A DNA stretch of 64,000 nucleotides, taken from positions 1 through 64,000 of the forward strand of contig NZ_CP040274.1 of NCBI RefSeq assembly GCF_013393905.1. The letters are read 5' to 3'. Below the pieces are notes generated by a model. The model was not told the DNA's origin. It did no database searches and worked only from the letters and a program-made list of their open reading frames with translations. A program made the translations under genes and the position numbers. Within the stretch, counting starts at the first letter, position 1, and every line of letters starts with the position of its first letter. This document shows, piece by piece, positions 45,358-54,600 of this stretch. This DNA is from Nostoc sp. C052. GTDB taxonomy: Bacteria > Cyanobacteriota > Cyanobacteriia > Cyanobacteriales > Nostocaceae.

Positions 45358-45846
45358 TCAAGCATAGTCCGCTTCATACTTAGAAATGATGGCAACAATC
45401 TCTTTACACCCACTTTTTTTGGCAATATCTAAAGGAGTGTCTCCATTCTTGCCTTTGATATCTAACCTAGCACCTGCGTTTAGGAGAAGACTGACTCCTT
45501 CAATATTGTTCTGCCAAACCGCATCGTGTAAAGCAGTGTATCCGTTATAAGGGCCCTGAGCGTCTATATTAATCCCATATTGAATCAGAATTTTCATGAC
45601 TTCTGGATGCCTCAAATAGGCAGAAGCATGGAGTGCAGTGGCCTTCATATTTGAGTCAACCGCGTGAATATCAGCACCAGCGTCAAGGAGTAGTTTCACC
45701 ATTTCTGATTGACCGTTAGCAGAACTGACGAGCAAGAGGCTATTTCCACTGCTATCTATTTGGTTAACGTTTACGCCAGCTTCAATTAATTTTTTAGCGT
45801 CTTTAAGGTTGTTATTAATTACGGCAACAATTAAATTAGTACTCAT
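45358..45846 (-). CDS. Ankyrin-repeat protein
   Basis: 162-aa protein made almost wholly of ankyrin repeats, about five units: DAKKLIEAGVNVNQID, GNSLLLVSSANGQSEMVKLL with LDAGADIHAVD, ATALHASAYLRHPEVMKILI, YTALHDAVWQNNIEGVSLLL with NAGARLDIKG, and GDTPLDIAKKSGCKEIVAII. No signal peptide or other domain is seen. Ankyrin proteins mediate protein binding; the partner is unknown. Start ATG 45846. The 258 bp between it and the split HTH gene hold no further gene, so it is probably transcribed alone. Confidence 0.88.
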   Translation of the reverse strand: MSTNLIVAVINNNLKDAKKLIEAGVNVNQIDSSGNSLLLVSSANGQSEMVKLLLDAGADIHAVDSNMKATALHASAYLRHPEVMKILIQYGINIDAQGPYNGYTALHDAVWQNNIEGVSLLLNAGARLDIKGKNGDTPLDIAKKSGCKEIVAIISKYEADYA

Positions 45847-45903
45847 ATTTGTAGCATTAAGAAATAAAGGCTGTTTTTAAAACAATTTCAGTGAGTCAAC
45901 TTA

Positions 45904-46070
45904 AGCTCCGGCGAATAGAATTCGCGGCTACACAGGCTTAGTCCGCGTAGGCGGACTAACGGAAAATCAAGGTTTTGAAACCCAGGATCGGTAGCTTTTG
46001 TTTGTGTAGACGCGGTTTCTAACCGCCCGTTTAACGTTAAGTTGACACCAATGGGCAGTGCCGTGCCCCT
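45904..46070. repeat. Dispersed intergenic repeat
   Basis: Contains CTCCGGCGAATAGAATTCGC, the palindrome CCGCGTAGGCGG region near 45940-45960, GTAGACGCGGTTTCTAACCG and GGGCAGTGCCGTGCCCCTAC. These fragments are a common intergenic repeat type in Nostocales; no gene is seen. Confidence 0.6.
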
Positions 46071-46141
46071 ACACCAGGCAATATAATGTTGTACTTCTCT
46101 CTTAGTCTTGTTCAGAACTCAAATAGGAGTCCTATATATTC

Positions 46142-46819
46142 TCAAGTTGATACCAAGGTAATTTGTATCGAACCATTGTCTATTTTTGCAACAGAACCAT
46201 TTTGACTTTTTAACATAAGTACTTCATCAGCTAGGGTATTCTTATTAAAAATTGCAGCAATCTCTTGGATACAAGACTGCAATCGTTGAGCTTCTGCAAA
46301 AGTGACAGTTGTGGGTTCTTGGTTGATTAATTCAGTTGAACTTGCCTTTTGTGGGACTCTTTCCCATCGCGGGATACTCTTGCTCCGATGGCATCTTCGC
46401 CATGTTTGCGGGGTTGTATTGTGGAGCCGGAGAAACTGGCGGCCGAAATGGCGTCTATCTAAATAGCCCACTGCTTCAGCAATTTGCTCCACCGACTGGT
46501 CTGTTTCGAGAAGCAGACGGCGTGCCTCTACCATACGACGCTCAACAATCCAACAGAGCACGGTTTTTCCAGTCTCTCGCCGTACAAGGTCAGTGAGGTA
46601 CGCAGGGGAACGACTAACTGCCTCAGCTACTTCTCTAAGACTAATTGAATTCTGATAATTTGTTTCAATAAACCGAAAAACATGGTTTAGCAAAGGTTGG
46701 GACTGAAGCAAGAACTTTTCAAAACTTGTCAGTATCGCTGTATTAATAGCGATGTTAAGGTTACAAGAGTCAATGTCATTTAATAAGTAATTAGAGTCCA
46801 TCACTTTAGCCTCGTTCAT
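46142..46819 (-). CDS. AraC-family transcriptional regulator
   Basis: 225-aa protein. Residues ~45-145 are an AraC-type double helix-turn-helix: first helix pair SISLREVAEAVSRSPAYLTD, second pair QSVEQIAEAVGYLDRRHFGR followed by FLRLHNTTPQTWRR, the conserved family end. The DNA-binding domain is at the N-terminal half, which is unusual; most AraC proteins carry it at the C-terminus. The remaining ~75 residues (FAEAQRLQSCIQEIAAIFN) may bind a ligand or dimerise. Start ATG 46819 or ATG 46801. It lies about 160 bp downstream of the SnoaL-like gene in the same direction and may regulate it. Confidence 0.82.
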   Translation of the reverse strand: MNEAKVMDSNYLLNDIDSCNLNIAINTAILTSFEKFLLQSQPLLNHVFRFIETNYQNSISLREVAEAVSRSPAYLTDLVRRETGKTVLCWIVERRMVEARRLLLETDQSVEQIAEAVGYLDRRHFGRQFLRLHNTTPQTWRRCHRSKSIPRWERVPQKASSTELINQEPTTVTFAEAQRLQSCIQEIAAIFNKNTLADEVLMLKSQNGSVAKIDNGSIQITLVST

Positions 46820-46981
46820 TGTATTAAATAGACTTCGATTTCATGTCAGATTATCTGAATTAGAGCAGACTATAAATATTTCTATGTTCAAGTCAGTCAT
46901 CAGTTAATTTCTACAATAATTTTTCTTAGTCTCATTCTCTTTTTACATTCATTTATAACTCTTCACTGATAACTAATTGGG

Positions 46982-47548
46982 TTAAAGCCTAATCCAATAC
47001 AGCAATTCCTGAGAGGCATAAACATCGCGATAAAAACTAAGTTGTTCGCATTTTAAGTAGCACGCACCTTGGTGTCCGCGTCGAAGCAAAGTTTCGTTTC
47101 CCTTCGCGATGACTTCGTTCGTTTCATCGTCAAAACAATTCCATTCAGAATAGACGACTTCGCCATTGAACATAACAATTGGCCAAGCTATGATTACACT
47201 TGGTTGGGCGAGAATCGCCCACCGATTTACTTCTCTGTTTGTCGCTGCGGTTCTGCCATAAAAAGATCCATCAGCGCAGAGATAAACCAGACTATTAGCA
47301 TACTCACCTGCTAGAATGTCTCCCCGTCCTTGTCGTAGCGCTTCACAGTGGGTTGGCCACCAATCTTTATTTTCCTGTTCTACTTGCTCTAAACTGTATT
47401 CTAAAGTTATTTTAGGTAAAGTATCATCACGTAGAGAAAGATATATCTCTGCGTCTTTGAGTAGTTTTACTGCTAGTTCATTAGAAACTAGCTCCGGTTT
47501 AGAGTAATCTACTAACAGGTCATTGTAGTAGTTGGTTTGCTTCGTCAT
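46982..47548 (-). CDS. SnoaL/NTF2-like protein
   Basis: 188-aa protein with the cone-shaped NTF2-like fold as its best match: an N-terminal helical part (YYNDLLVDYSKPELVSNELA), then QVEQENKDWWPTHCEALRQG and the strands NSLVYLCADGSFYG, AQPSVIIAWPIVMFNGEVVY, EWNCFDDETNEVIAKGNETLLRRG. SnoaL-like proteins are small cyclases, isomerases or carriers, so no reaction can be named. A strong divergent or upstream gene is absent; about 2.6 kb upstream hold no standard gene. Confidence 0.65.
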   Translation of the reverse strand: MTKQTNYYNDLLVDYSKPELVSNELAVKLLKDAEIYLSLRDDTLPKITLEYSLEQVEQENKDWWPTHCEALRQGRGDILAGEYANSLVYLCADGSFYGRTAATNREVNRWAILAQPSVIIAWPIVMFNGEVVYSEWNCFDDETNEVIAKGNETLLRRGHQGACYLKCEQLSFYRDVYASQELLYWIRL

Positions 47549-48962
47549 TTTAAGCCTTTACAATTTTAAACCAATTTTCTATGTGTATGCACCTAATCCT
47601 GAATGCCTATAATCCTTGTTTGATAAGAGTTTGGAGAACCTAGGTTTCTGTGAAACCTTAAGTGGAATCGATATTAGGATGGGGTAGTTTTCACAAAGCT
47701 AGTTGTCAAATTAACGACTGAGCGAGGTGGTAAAGAGTTATAAAACCGATTACTTTGTTACTTTTTCGTGCTGCGATCGCATCCTAATTTTTAGACGCTG
47801 GTAAGATTAAATCAATATGCAACAAGGCTTTGAACCGAAAAATCAACACGAGTTTCACCACATTAGGAGGGCTGCTCATAGAAACATCAACATGGATGAA
47901 CAAAATTTTGAGAAAGTTTTAACTTTTTCCCTGTAAGTGCTATTACTAAAAGTCATAGACGTAATATGGTATTACAAACAAAATTATGCTTCTAGCAACG
48001 GTACGCTCCTTACTCCAAAGAAATCAAAAAGTAAAAGCGTTCTTGTCCAAAATCTGTACATATAGCAGTCACCAAAATTAGAGGGAAAGTCCCCGTGCAT
48101 TACTTAAGGGGTTTCACGCGATAAGTTAGTGCTAAGAGACCCTGAGAGTAAGTATTTATCTCAAAGGCTTTATGTGTAATTATCTATATCAAGATAGATT
48201 TTAACCAGTTAAGATAGAAAACTTAAGCGGAAAAGTTTGTGTTTTTGAATTGGATCTTAGGCAAAGTTCCAATGTAAGGGGATTTTAGCCGATAGTGAAT
48301 GTAGATAACAGGTTTTGCTAACTTGGCTAAAATTGGCATCTCGCACCATTCTCAACCGACTGGCTATTTTACAGCAGTTTTCATGTTTTTAAACCAGACT
48401 CTTGTATTCCTCTCTGCGTCTGGGCACCTCTGCGTGAGATAAAAAAGATGTGATTCATTTACCTGAAAACAGCTGTAAGTAATTTGCACAGGGACAATTG
48501 GCAAATTAATTGGGAATTGGGTGGTAAATCCCAATGGCACGCTCGTTAAGATGAAATCCTTGCTATGGCAGGATGTAATGATCTTTTATACCAGCCTAAA
48601 CAACCCTCAGAGAATATATTTTTATTTACCCTATTCCCTAAAAGGGGGAAATTCAAAGCTCTCTCCTTGAAGAAGCTGCGGTGTACACACAAGTCGAAAA
48701 AAGCTCAATTTCCCATTGTTCTCTCGTTCATCTGCTTTGCTAATGAAGTCTGAAATCGCGCTATTCCTTATGTATCAATCCTTTTAGGCTTAATAGTACA
48801 TTTGTGCAAATACCTTTAAATTTGAAAGAGAGAATGTCACAGGAAAAAATAACTTATCTTTATCTTAAGTTTCTTATCTTGAGTTGCAAAAGTTTTGTAA
48901 AGTTAGCAAACTTAACTGCAACAGGCATCTGTCAATCAACTACAGAGAGGAGGGTGCGTAAG
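47549..48962. other. Long gene-poor stretch
   Basis: 1.4 kb without a supported gene. The 62-codon frame at 48565-48753 has no match and no good start signal. A piece TGGCACGCTCGTTAAG near 48537 resembles TGGCACGCTTGTTAAG at about 32092, so at least part is shared repeat. An undetected RNA gene cannot be excluded by eye. Confidence 0.4.
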
Positions 48963-49146
48963 ATGAGCAATCAGCAATGCTGCGAAATTTTTGATTCCTC
49001 TACATTGCCTCAGCATAAACTCCTTCCGTTGCAGATTGAGTCTGCTACCCAACGGTTTTGAGTATCAGCAAGGTACTTTGGCAGGATATGAGACAGGGGA
49101 GTATTTACTTTTAATTCTCCCGCTACCAAGTGGAGTCCCCCAATGA
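48963..49146 (+). pseudogene. Small ORF with strong ribosome-binding site and apparent +1 frameshift
   Basis: ATG 48963 follows AGGAGGG with eight bases between, one of the best Shine-Dalgarno sites in the window. The direct frame gives 32 residues (MSNQQCCEIFDSSTLPQHKL ... SATQRF) and stops at 49059-49061. Skipping one T of the TTTT run at 49056-49059 opens the frame for 28 more codons (EYQQGTLAGYETGEYLLLIL ...) to a stop at 49144-49146. So it is either a 32-residue peptide gene or a ~61-codon gene broken by one base. Family unknown. Confidence 0.4.
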
Positions 49147-49216
49147 CGGAGGTTTCCAAGAGGGAAGACAAATGACACTGCCCATGCTTTGCTTCTTTCA
49201 GCAGCACTGCAACTAA

Positions 49217-49441
49217 AAAATGTGGATTAAATAAACTGCAAAACTTGGTTTAAAGACTTTTAAATACCAGGTTAGCCGATGAGCAAGAATTGTAAGTTAC
49301 GTTTAATGTGAATTAAGTCTTGAAATCCTTGTAATTTCGTAGGTAGTCCCAAAACAATGATTTCGAGCGAATCTAGAAACCCTTATGGGATAAGAGGCGT
49401 TTCTAATTCACATCAGGCGTAAGTTAATAAATCCACGTTCC
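49217..49441. mobile_element. 98-bp miniature element (MITE A), plus-side copy, interrupted
   Basis: Ends AAAATGTGGATT (49217) and AATCCACGTTCC (to 49441), flanked by TAA on both sides (49214-49216, 49442-49444). Removing the 119-bp insertion and its 8-bp duplication leaves exactly 98 bp, the length of the intact inverted copy at 55461-55558, with which it shares nearly all its sequence. A 3-bp TNA duplication suggests mobilisation by an IS1031/IS5-type transposase. Confidence 0.8.
49300..49418. mobile_element. 119-bp miniature element (MITE B) nested in MITE A
   Basis: Flanked by an 8-bp target duplication GTAAGTTA (49292-49299 and 49419-49426). Ends have imperfect inverted repeats around ATGTGAATTA / TAATTCACAT. 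No coding capacity. The uninterrupted site is preserved in the MITE A copy at 55461-55558. Confidence 0.8.
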
Positions 49442-49444
49442 TAA

Positions 49445-49950
49445 GGGCAATTTGGATTTTGTTTGACGAGATCCGATCAAAATAAGTGTTGCTTCTAATT
49501 AAATGTGCAGGATGGTAATCAAACACATGCTGTGTGCAATCCATTTATAACTCATAAAACAAAAGCTTTCTGTTAGTTTTCCTAAACCTTTTACACGAAT
49601 GAAGCTGCTTGTCAATCAGGCTTCTGTCAATATATAAATCCTAAGGGGATAGGATTTTTTCGCCATTTAAGTCATCTTTAACTACCTCTTTTCTTGCGAA
49701 TGTCCAGCGAAACTCACAATTGGACATTGCATTTCTCAAAGAAAGTCAGCAAATTGCCTATGTCTTGATAGCCAAGGCGGTGGTCAAGATGCTGGAAGAC
49801 ATAGAAATGCAATATGCATTTGGTCTTTAGCGGGGTGCGATGGCGTAACCGCCCTTTCCGGTGGCGATCGCATTCCTCTGGCATTCTTATAGCACAAGCT
49901 GTAACACAGTTCAATTTAGTTACTTGACTGGCGATTTTTTGGAATTGTTG
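49445..49950. other. Spacer inserted between MITE A and the conserved upstream region
   Basis: About 500 bp that are absent from the equivalent place upstream of the 55257 gene, so it seems to be an insertion here. It contains a GCGATCGC site and a 66-codon - strand frame (49714-49914) with HFYVFQHLDHRLGYQDIGNL, which I cannot place. Ends GGGCAATTTGGA and GGAATTGTTGC are weakly inverted. Confidence 0.4.
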
Positions 49951-49953
49951 CTT

Positions 49954-50134
49954 AATAACGCCTAAAGTAGCTCAAACCTTTGTACAGTCTACATTTTAAC
50001 CATTCAAAATCAATCGGCTTAAATGCTTGCTGTGCTGGATTTTATGGGTTATTTAGCTTATTTAGCAACAACTCTATTATTGCCACGAGTGACTTGCCCC
50101 AATTCTGTAGCAACCGTAAGTGAGGAAACGAACT
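49954..50134 (+). promoter_or_regulatory. Upstream region shared with the second NB-ARC/WD40 gene
   Basis: From TAACGCCTAAAGTAGCTCAA to ATTTAGCAACAACTCTATTA this stretch aligns over ~130 bp with the reverse complement of 55330-55460, upstream of the gene at 51676-55257. Both genes thus probably keep a common promoter or leader. Close to the start GAGGAAACGAACT precedes ATG 50135. Confidence 0.6.
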
Positions 50135-50971
50135 ATGGGTAATTACTTTTTAATTGATACTGAATCAGCATGTTTCGTGCCTGACGAAACAGCGATCAAG
50201 ACTGCTAACTACACTCAAAGGCATCGACGCACTTCTGTTGGAAGTAGCGATCGCACTGCCTCAAATATGAGTCATGCAGAGAGGATGGCTGAAACTCAGA
50301 AGCTTTTAGATAGAGCGATCGCAGATGCTTGGTACACAGTCAAGAGCGATCGCAGACCACCAAAACTAACCCGTACACGTTGGGTATGGCGACTTACAGG
50401 TCTTTACCATCTGTGCCACTCCACCACTCGACTGATGGAGGAAGCTGCTCAAGGCTTTGCTTCAGCAAACCGCAAGAGTTTAGCACAATGGGCTACAGAA
50501 AAAGCCAGAGAGGAAGCGGGTCACGACCAACTTGCCTTGCTCGATATCCGGTCGATGGGATATAAAGCCGAAGCTGTTGTGGAAGCACTTGTTCCTCCCG
50601 CTGCAAAGGCTTTGATGGATCACTTTACCAGAAGCGTGCGGGACTCAGATCCAATCGATTGCGTGGGGTATTCCTATACGGGGGAACGCCTAGCGATATG
50701 CAGAGGAGTAGAGTATATCCAGATGGTAGAGTCATTGCTACCACCGGATACCAATGCTACCCGCTGCCTGCGAGTACATAGTGCTGTTGGCAGCGATGTC
50801 GAGCATGTAGAAGAGACGATTGAGATGATTGCAGAGCTTAGTGATGATGAGCGTGTCCGCGTTGCGAGAGCCTGTTACAAAGCAGCATTGTTGCGCTTTA
50901 GCCCACCTAAGGAACACTACATATCAGATGAGGAAATTCAGAATGTTTTAAAACCACTAGTGCTCACTTAA
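50135..50971 (+). CDS. Putative haem-oxygenase-fold (TenA/diiron oxygenase-like) enzyme
   Basis: 278 aa from ATG 50135, chosen for the GAGG nine bases upstream; a GTG at 50120 adds five residues. The protein is all-helical. Candidate metal or active-site residues recur at the spacing of the haem-oxygenase-like superfamily: LCHSTTRLMEEAA, KAREEAGHDQLALLDI, a Glu in GYSYTGER, and HSAVGSDVEHVEETIEM with a D-x-x-H pair. The H-to-D spacing in the last motif is longer than in known diiron members, so metal use is unsure. Relatives oxidise amino acids, fatty acids or peptides, or carry out cofactor steps (PqqC, TenA). It is 74 bp upstream of a peptide gene with its own strong ribosome-binding site; an enzyme and peptide-substrate pair is a fair guess. 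Confidence 0.6.
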   Translation: MGNYFLIDTESACFVPDETAIKTANYTQRHRRTSVGSSDRTASNMSHAERMAETQKLLDRAIADAWYTVKSDRRPPKLTRTRWVWRLTGLYHLCHSTTRLMEEAAQGFASANRKSLAQWATEKAREEAGHDQLALLDIRSMGYKAEAVVEALVPPAAKALMDHFTRSVRDSDPIDCVGYSYTGERLAICRGVEYIQMVESLLPPDTNATRCLRVHSAVGSDVEHVEETIEMIAELSDDERVRVARACYKAALLRFSPPKEHYISDEEIQNVLKPLVLT

Positions 50972-51045
50972 TAACTGAACAACCAAGGACAACTCGTCTA
51001 AAACAACTTTGACATTATAACTCAAATAGCTACAAGGAGAAGAGA

Positions 51046-51201
51046 ATGAAAACTACACCAGCTACAGTTATCGATCAGCAATCAATGGAAACTACACCAG
51101 CTACAGTTATCGAGCGGCAATCAATGGAAACTACACCAGCTACAGTTATCGAGCGGCAATCAATGGAAACTACACCAGCTACAGTTATCGAGCGGCAATT
51201 T
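51046..51201 (+). repeat. 39-bp tandem repeat, four units
   Basis: Units start at 51046, 51085, 51124 and 51163. Units 2 and 3 are identical; unit 4 differs only in its last codon (TTT for TCA); unit 1 has a few substitutions. Confidence 0.9.
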
Positions 51202-51336
51202 TTGAGTTCTGATTATTGCAGCCTCATTAGAAATAGCTTAGAGGTTTTGAATAACATGGAGATCGATTTGGAAAGCATTATGCTTAGGGAGTTCGCGCGA
51301 GGATTGCCAAGTGACATTGACGGCGGCGATCTTTAG
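51046..51336 (+). CDS. Small protein with four 13-residue tandem repeats (peptide precursor candidate)
   Basis: 96 aa, preceded by AAGGAGAAGAGA directly before ATG, a very strong ribosome-binding site. Residues 1-52 are four 13-residue units, M(K/E)TTPATVI(D/E)(R/Q)QS; units 2 and 3 are identical at the DNA level and each unit begins with Met. Residues 53-96 are a non-repeated tail (DYCSLIRNSLEVLNNMEIDL ... GLPSDIDGGDL). There is no signal peptide. The pairing with an oxygenase-like gene, the repeats and the small size resemble multi-core ribosomal peptide precursors, but no known core type or maturation enzyme (YcaO, radical SAM, lanthionine synthase) is near. It could also be a repeat-built structural peptide. 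Confidence 0.65.
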   Translation: MKTTPATVIDQQSMETTPATVIERQSMETTPATVIERQSMETTPATVIERQFLSSDYCSLIRNSLEVLNNMEIDLESIMLREFARGLPSDIDGGDL

Positions 51337-51675
51337 TTGTTGCTTGCCTGTGTATTTTAATAAATCAGGTTTGAGCTAACACTTGATGTCCCTGATTGTC
51401 TAGTCACTATCAAGTGAGTGTTTAAAGAAGCTTTGAGGCTGGTTTAACCTAACTACTGTGACAAATAGACAGTCAGGGATTAACGCTTATGACCTGATAT
51501 TTCAGTCATATTTTGTGGTAAGTTTCTCTAGAGAGTGTAGTCTCTTCAGGTTTGGTATAACTAAATCTTTGTAAGTTTTCGGCTTTGTCCTGTTTCTTAT
51601 TACATCTTTTACTTTGTACAAAGCTTATAGAGCTTTCAAACTTGTGGCTAATAGTCAGAGCATATCTGGAGTAAT
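51337..51675. other. Spacer between convergent genes
   Basis: 340 bp between the peptide gene and the convergent NB-ARC/WD40 gene. No gene seen. GTCCCTGATTGTCTAGTCAC and, inverted, GTGACAAATAGACAGTCAGG around 51390-51480 suggest a weak stem. Confidence 0.4.
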
Positions 51676-54600
51676 TTAACTGTTAGATAAGCTATTTTCG
51701 GAAGTAACTGCTCCAAGAAGTTTCAACATAGAAATCGTTGCGCCAGTTATACCTGTAACCTCTTGAATATTTGTTCCCTCATATAATTTCTTGGGTTTCA
51801 AAATCTTTAAGCACTCACTCGCGCTTACATTCCAAAGTCGAATTGTATCGTCAATGCTGCTACTAGCCAAAGTTTGATTATCTGGGCTAAAAGCTACTGA
51901 CCAGACGTAGGCCGAATGTCCACGTAAGATTTTTTTGCACTCACCAGTACTGACATCCCACAACTTTATTGTATGATCGGGACTGCTACTGGCTAGGGTC
52001 TGACCATCTTCACTAAAGGCGACTGTTTTAACGATAGAATTATTCTCACCAACCTGAAAAATATTGAAACAAGTACTATTTTTGACACTCCACAACCGAA
52101 TTGTTCCGTCATAACCACTGCTTGCCAGCAGTTCACCATCTGGACTAAAAGCAATTGACCAAACCCAATTTTTATGTCCTTTTAGGGTTTCTTTGCACTC
52201 ACCAGTACTAACATCCCACAACTTTATTGTGTGATCCCATCCACCACTTGCCACTGTCCTCCCATCTGGACTGAAGGCGACTGATGAAACCGCAGCATGA
52301 TGTCCCAGGAACGTTTGTAAGGCTTGACCCGTATTCACATCCCATAGCTTCACGGTTTGATCGTCACTACCGCTTACCAACATTTGCCCACCTTGACTGA
52401 AGGCGACTGACGTAACCGCAGCACGATGTCCCAGGAACGTTTGCAAGGCTTGACCCGTATTCACATTCCATAGCTTCATCGTTTGATCGTCACTGCCGCT
52501 TATCAACATTTGCCCATCTCGACTGAAGGCAACCGATCGAACTGCACCACAATGTCTCAGGAAAGTTTGCAAGGCTTTACCCGTATTAACATCCCATAGT
52601 CTCACTGCGCGGTCTTGACTGCCACTTGCCAGCGTCCTTCTATCTGAACTAAAGGCAACTGACCAGGAATTGCTAGTATACCCAATGAAAGTTTTAAGAC
52701 ATTGACCAGTGCTAACGTTCCAAACTTTTATAGTTTGGTCATCACTGCTACTGGCAAGAAGATCGCCTTGCAAATTAAAGGCAACAGAAAGCACCCAACC
52801 AGAATGTCCTTCAAGAGTTCTAAGACATTGACCAGTGCTAATGTTCCATAGCCTCACCGTCTGGTCGAGACTACCACTAGCGATGAAATTGCCTTGAGGA
52901 CTAATTGCAGATGACCAAACTGGAGCACGATGCCCATGTAGACTTTTGATACATTCACCAGTGTTTAAGTCCCATAATTTCACTGTGTGGTCATCGCTAC
53001 TACTCACTAGTATTTGGCCGTCTGGACTGAAAGTGATTGACCGTACCCCATCATCATGTCCATGAAAAATTCTTTTGCATTCACCAGTACCAATATCCCA
53101 CAACCTGACTGTGTTGTCATCGCTACCGCTGGCTAGGGTCTGTCCGTCTGGACTAAAGGCTACTGATATTACCCAATTTGTATGTCCCGAAAAAGTTCTA
53201 AGGCATTCACCAGTGCTAATACTCCATAGCCTTATTGTGCGATCGTTACTGGCACTGACTAACGTGTTACCATCCGGACTAAAGGCTACTGACCAAATCT
53301 CATTACTATGTTTTTGAAACGTTTTCAGACATTGCCCTCTACTAATATCCCACAGGCGCACGGTATAGTCACTGCTTCCACTAGCAAGGATACTACCATC
53401 CGGACTAAAGGCTAGTGACGGAATCCAATTAGTGTGCCCCTTACAAGTTAGAAGGTGCTTCCAATCCGAAACTTGGTAAAAGTGGATCTCACCACCAGTA
53501 TCACCCATTGCCAAAAGTTTTCCATCAGGGCTAAAGGCTACCGACGAAACACCACCAAAGGTTTCAGCAAAAACAGACCTATCAAAATTGGCGTTTTGAA
53601 AATTGACATAGTGCAATTTCACATTCCGCAGGTCTGCTTGCCAAACACTTAGAAAAGAAAAATCATAACCGCTGAGGTCAGTTCCTAAATAACAAAGCAG
53701 ATTGAGAATATTCCCAGTTGTATAACTGTGTTCTAGCGGTGATGTTTCTCGTGACTTTCCTATAATTTTAGTCAGCTGATTTTCAAGGTTTCTTTTGCTT
53801 CTCAAGACAGCCAGCAACCCATCTATAACTGGCTTCAGAATCAAGCGAATTTGAGTTTCCCTCACATAATCTTTGGCTGTCGCCTTTATTAAGGCATGAC
53901 ACCTAAACAAATCAAGATTCTGAGTTTCAATCTCCTGACAAACTATCTCTATCAATCGCTGAGTAACATACTCCATGACTACAGGTTGTAGTGTGAAAAG
54001 TGCTGTGCTTTTCTCTACCAACGATCGCCTTACCAGAGACTCCAGAGCCTCCAGTAAATTTTGTGGTGGAATTGGTGATACAACATCGTCTCGTATTTCT
54101 GATAGCGAAACTGGCTCACGATTGATTGCTAGCCAGTACATGATATCCTTCTCTAAATTTGCCAAGCGCGAAAACTGCTGGTCTAGCAGATCGCGAATGC
54201 TGCCAAAAACAGCCGTGTAATGTTGGAGAAATTCAGCAACATTACCATCAAACACATCTTGTATCGTTGTCGCCACTATCTTCAAAGCTAGGGCATTACC
54301 TGCATAACGCTCGACTACTGCTGGTAATTCTGACTCTGAGCCAGAAAAACCCTTGGCTTCAAAGATTTTTTGCCCTGCTACTACCTCTAAACCACTGAGT
54401 TGTAATGAGCGAACAGCCAGTGTTTCTCCTCCAAGTGAGGCTACATCTTTGGGTTTTTCACGAGAAGTCAGCAACAAGGTGCTTTGATGCATGACTTGTC
54501 CCAATCGTTTTACCAGTAAGCCGTAATCTTCATAGCCTTCTCGATAGCATCCTGCATAAGCGCCTGTTTGCAAAATAGTCTCAACATTATCTAATACGAT

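Noticed and set aside
50135..51336. Toxin-antitoxin interpretation of the enzyme and repeat-peptide pair
   Set aside because: Sizes, order and the repeat structure do not fit a known toxin-antitoxin family.
53075..53317. Open frames antisense to the WD40 repeats in both large genes
   Set aside because: They mirror the periodic codons of the WD40 repeats and are shadows.
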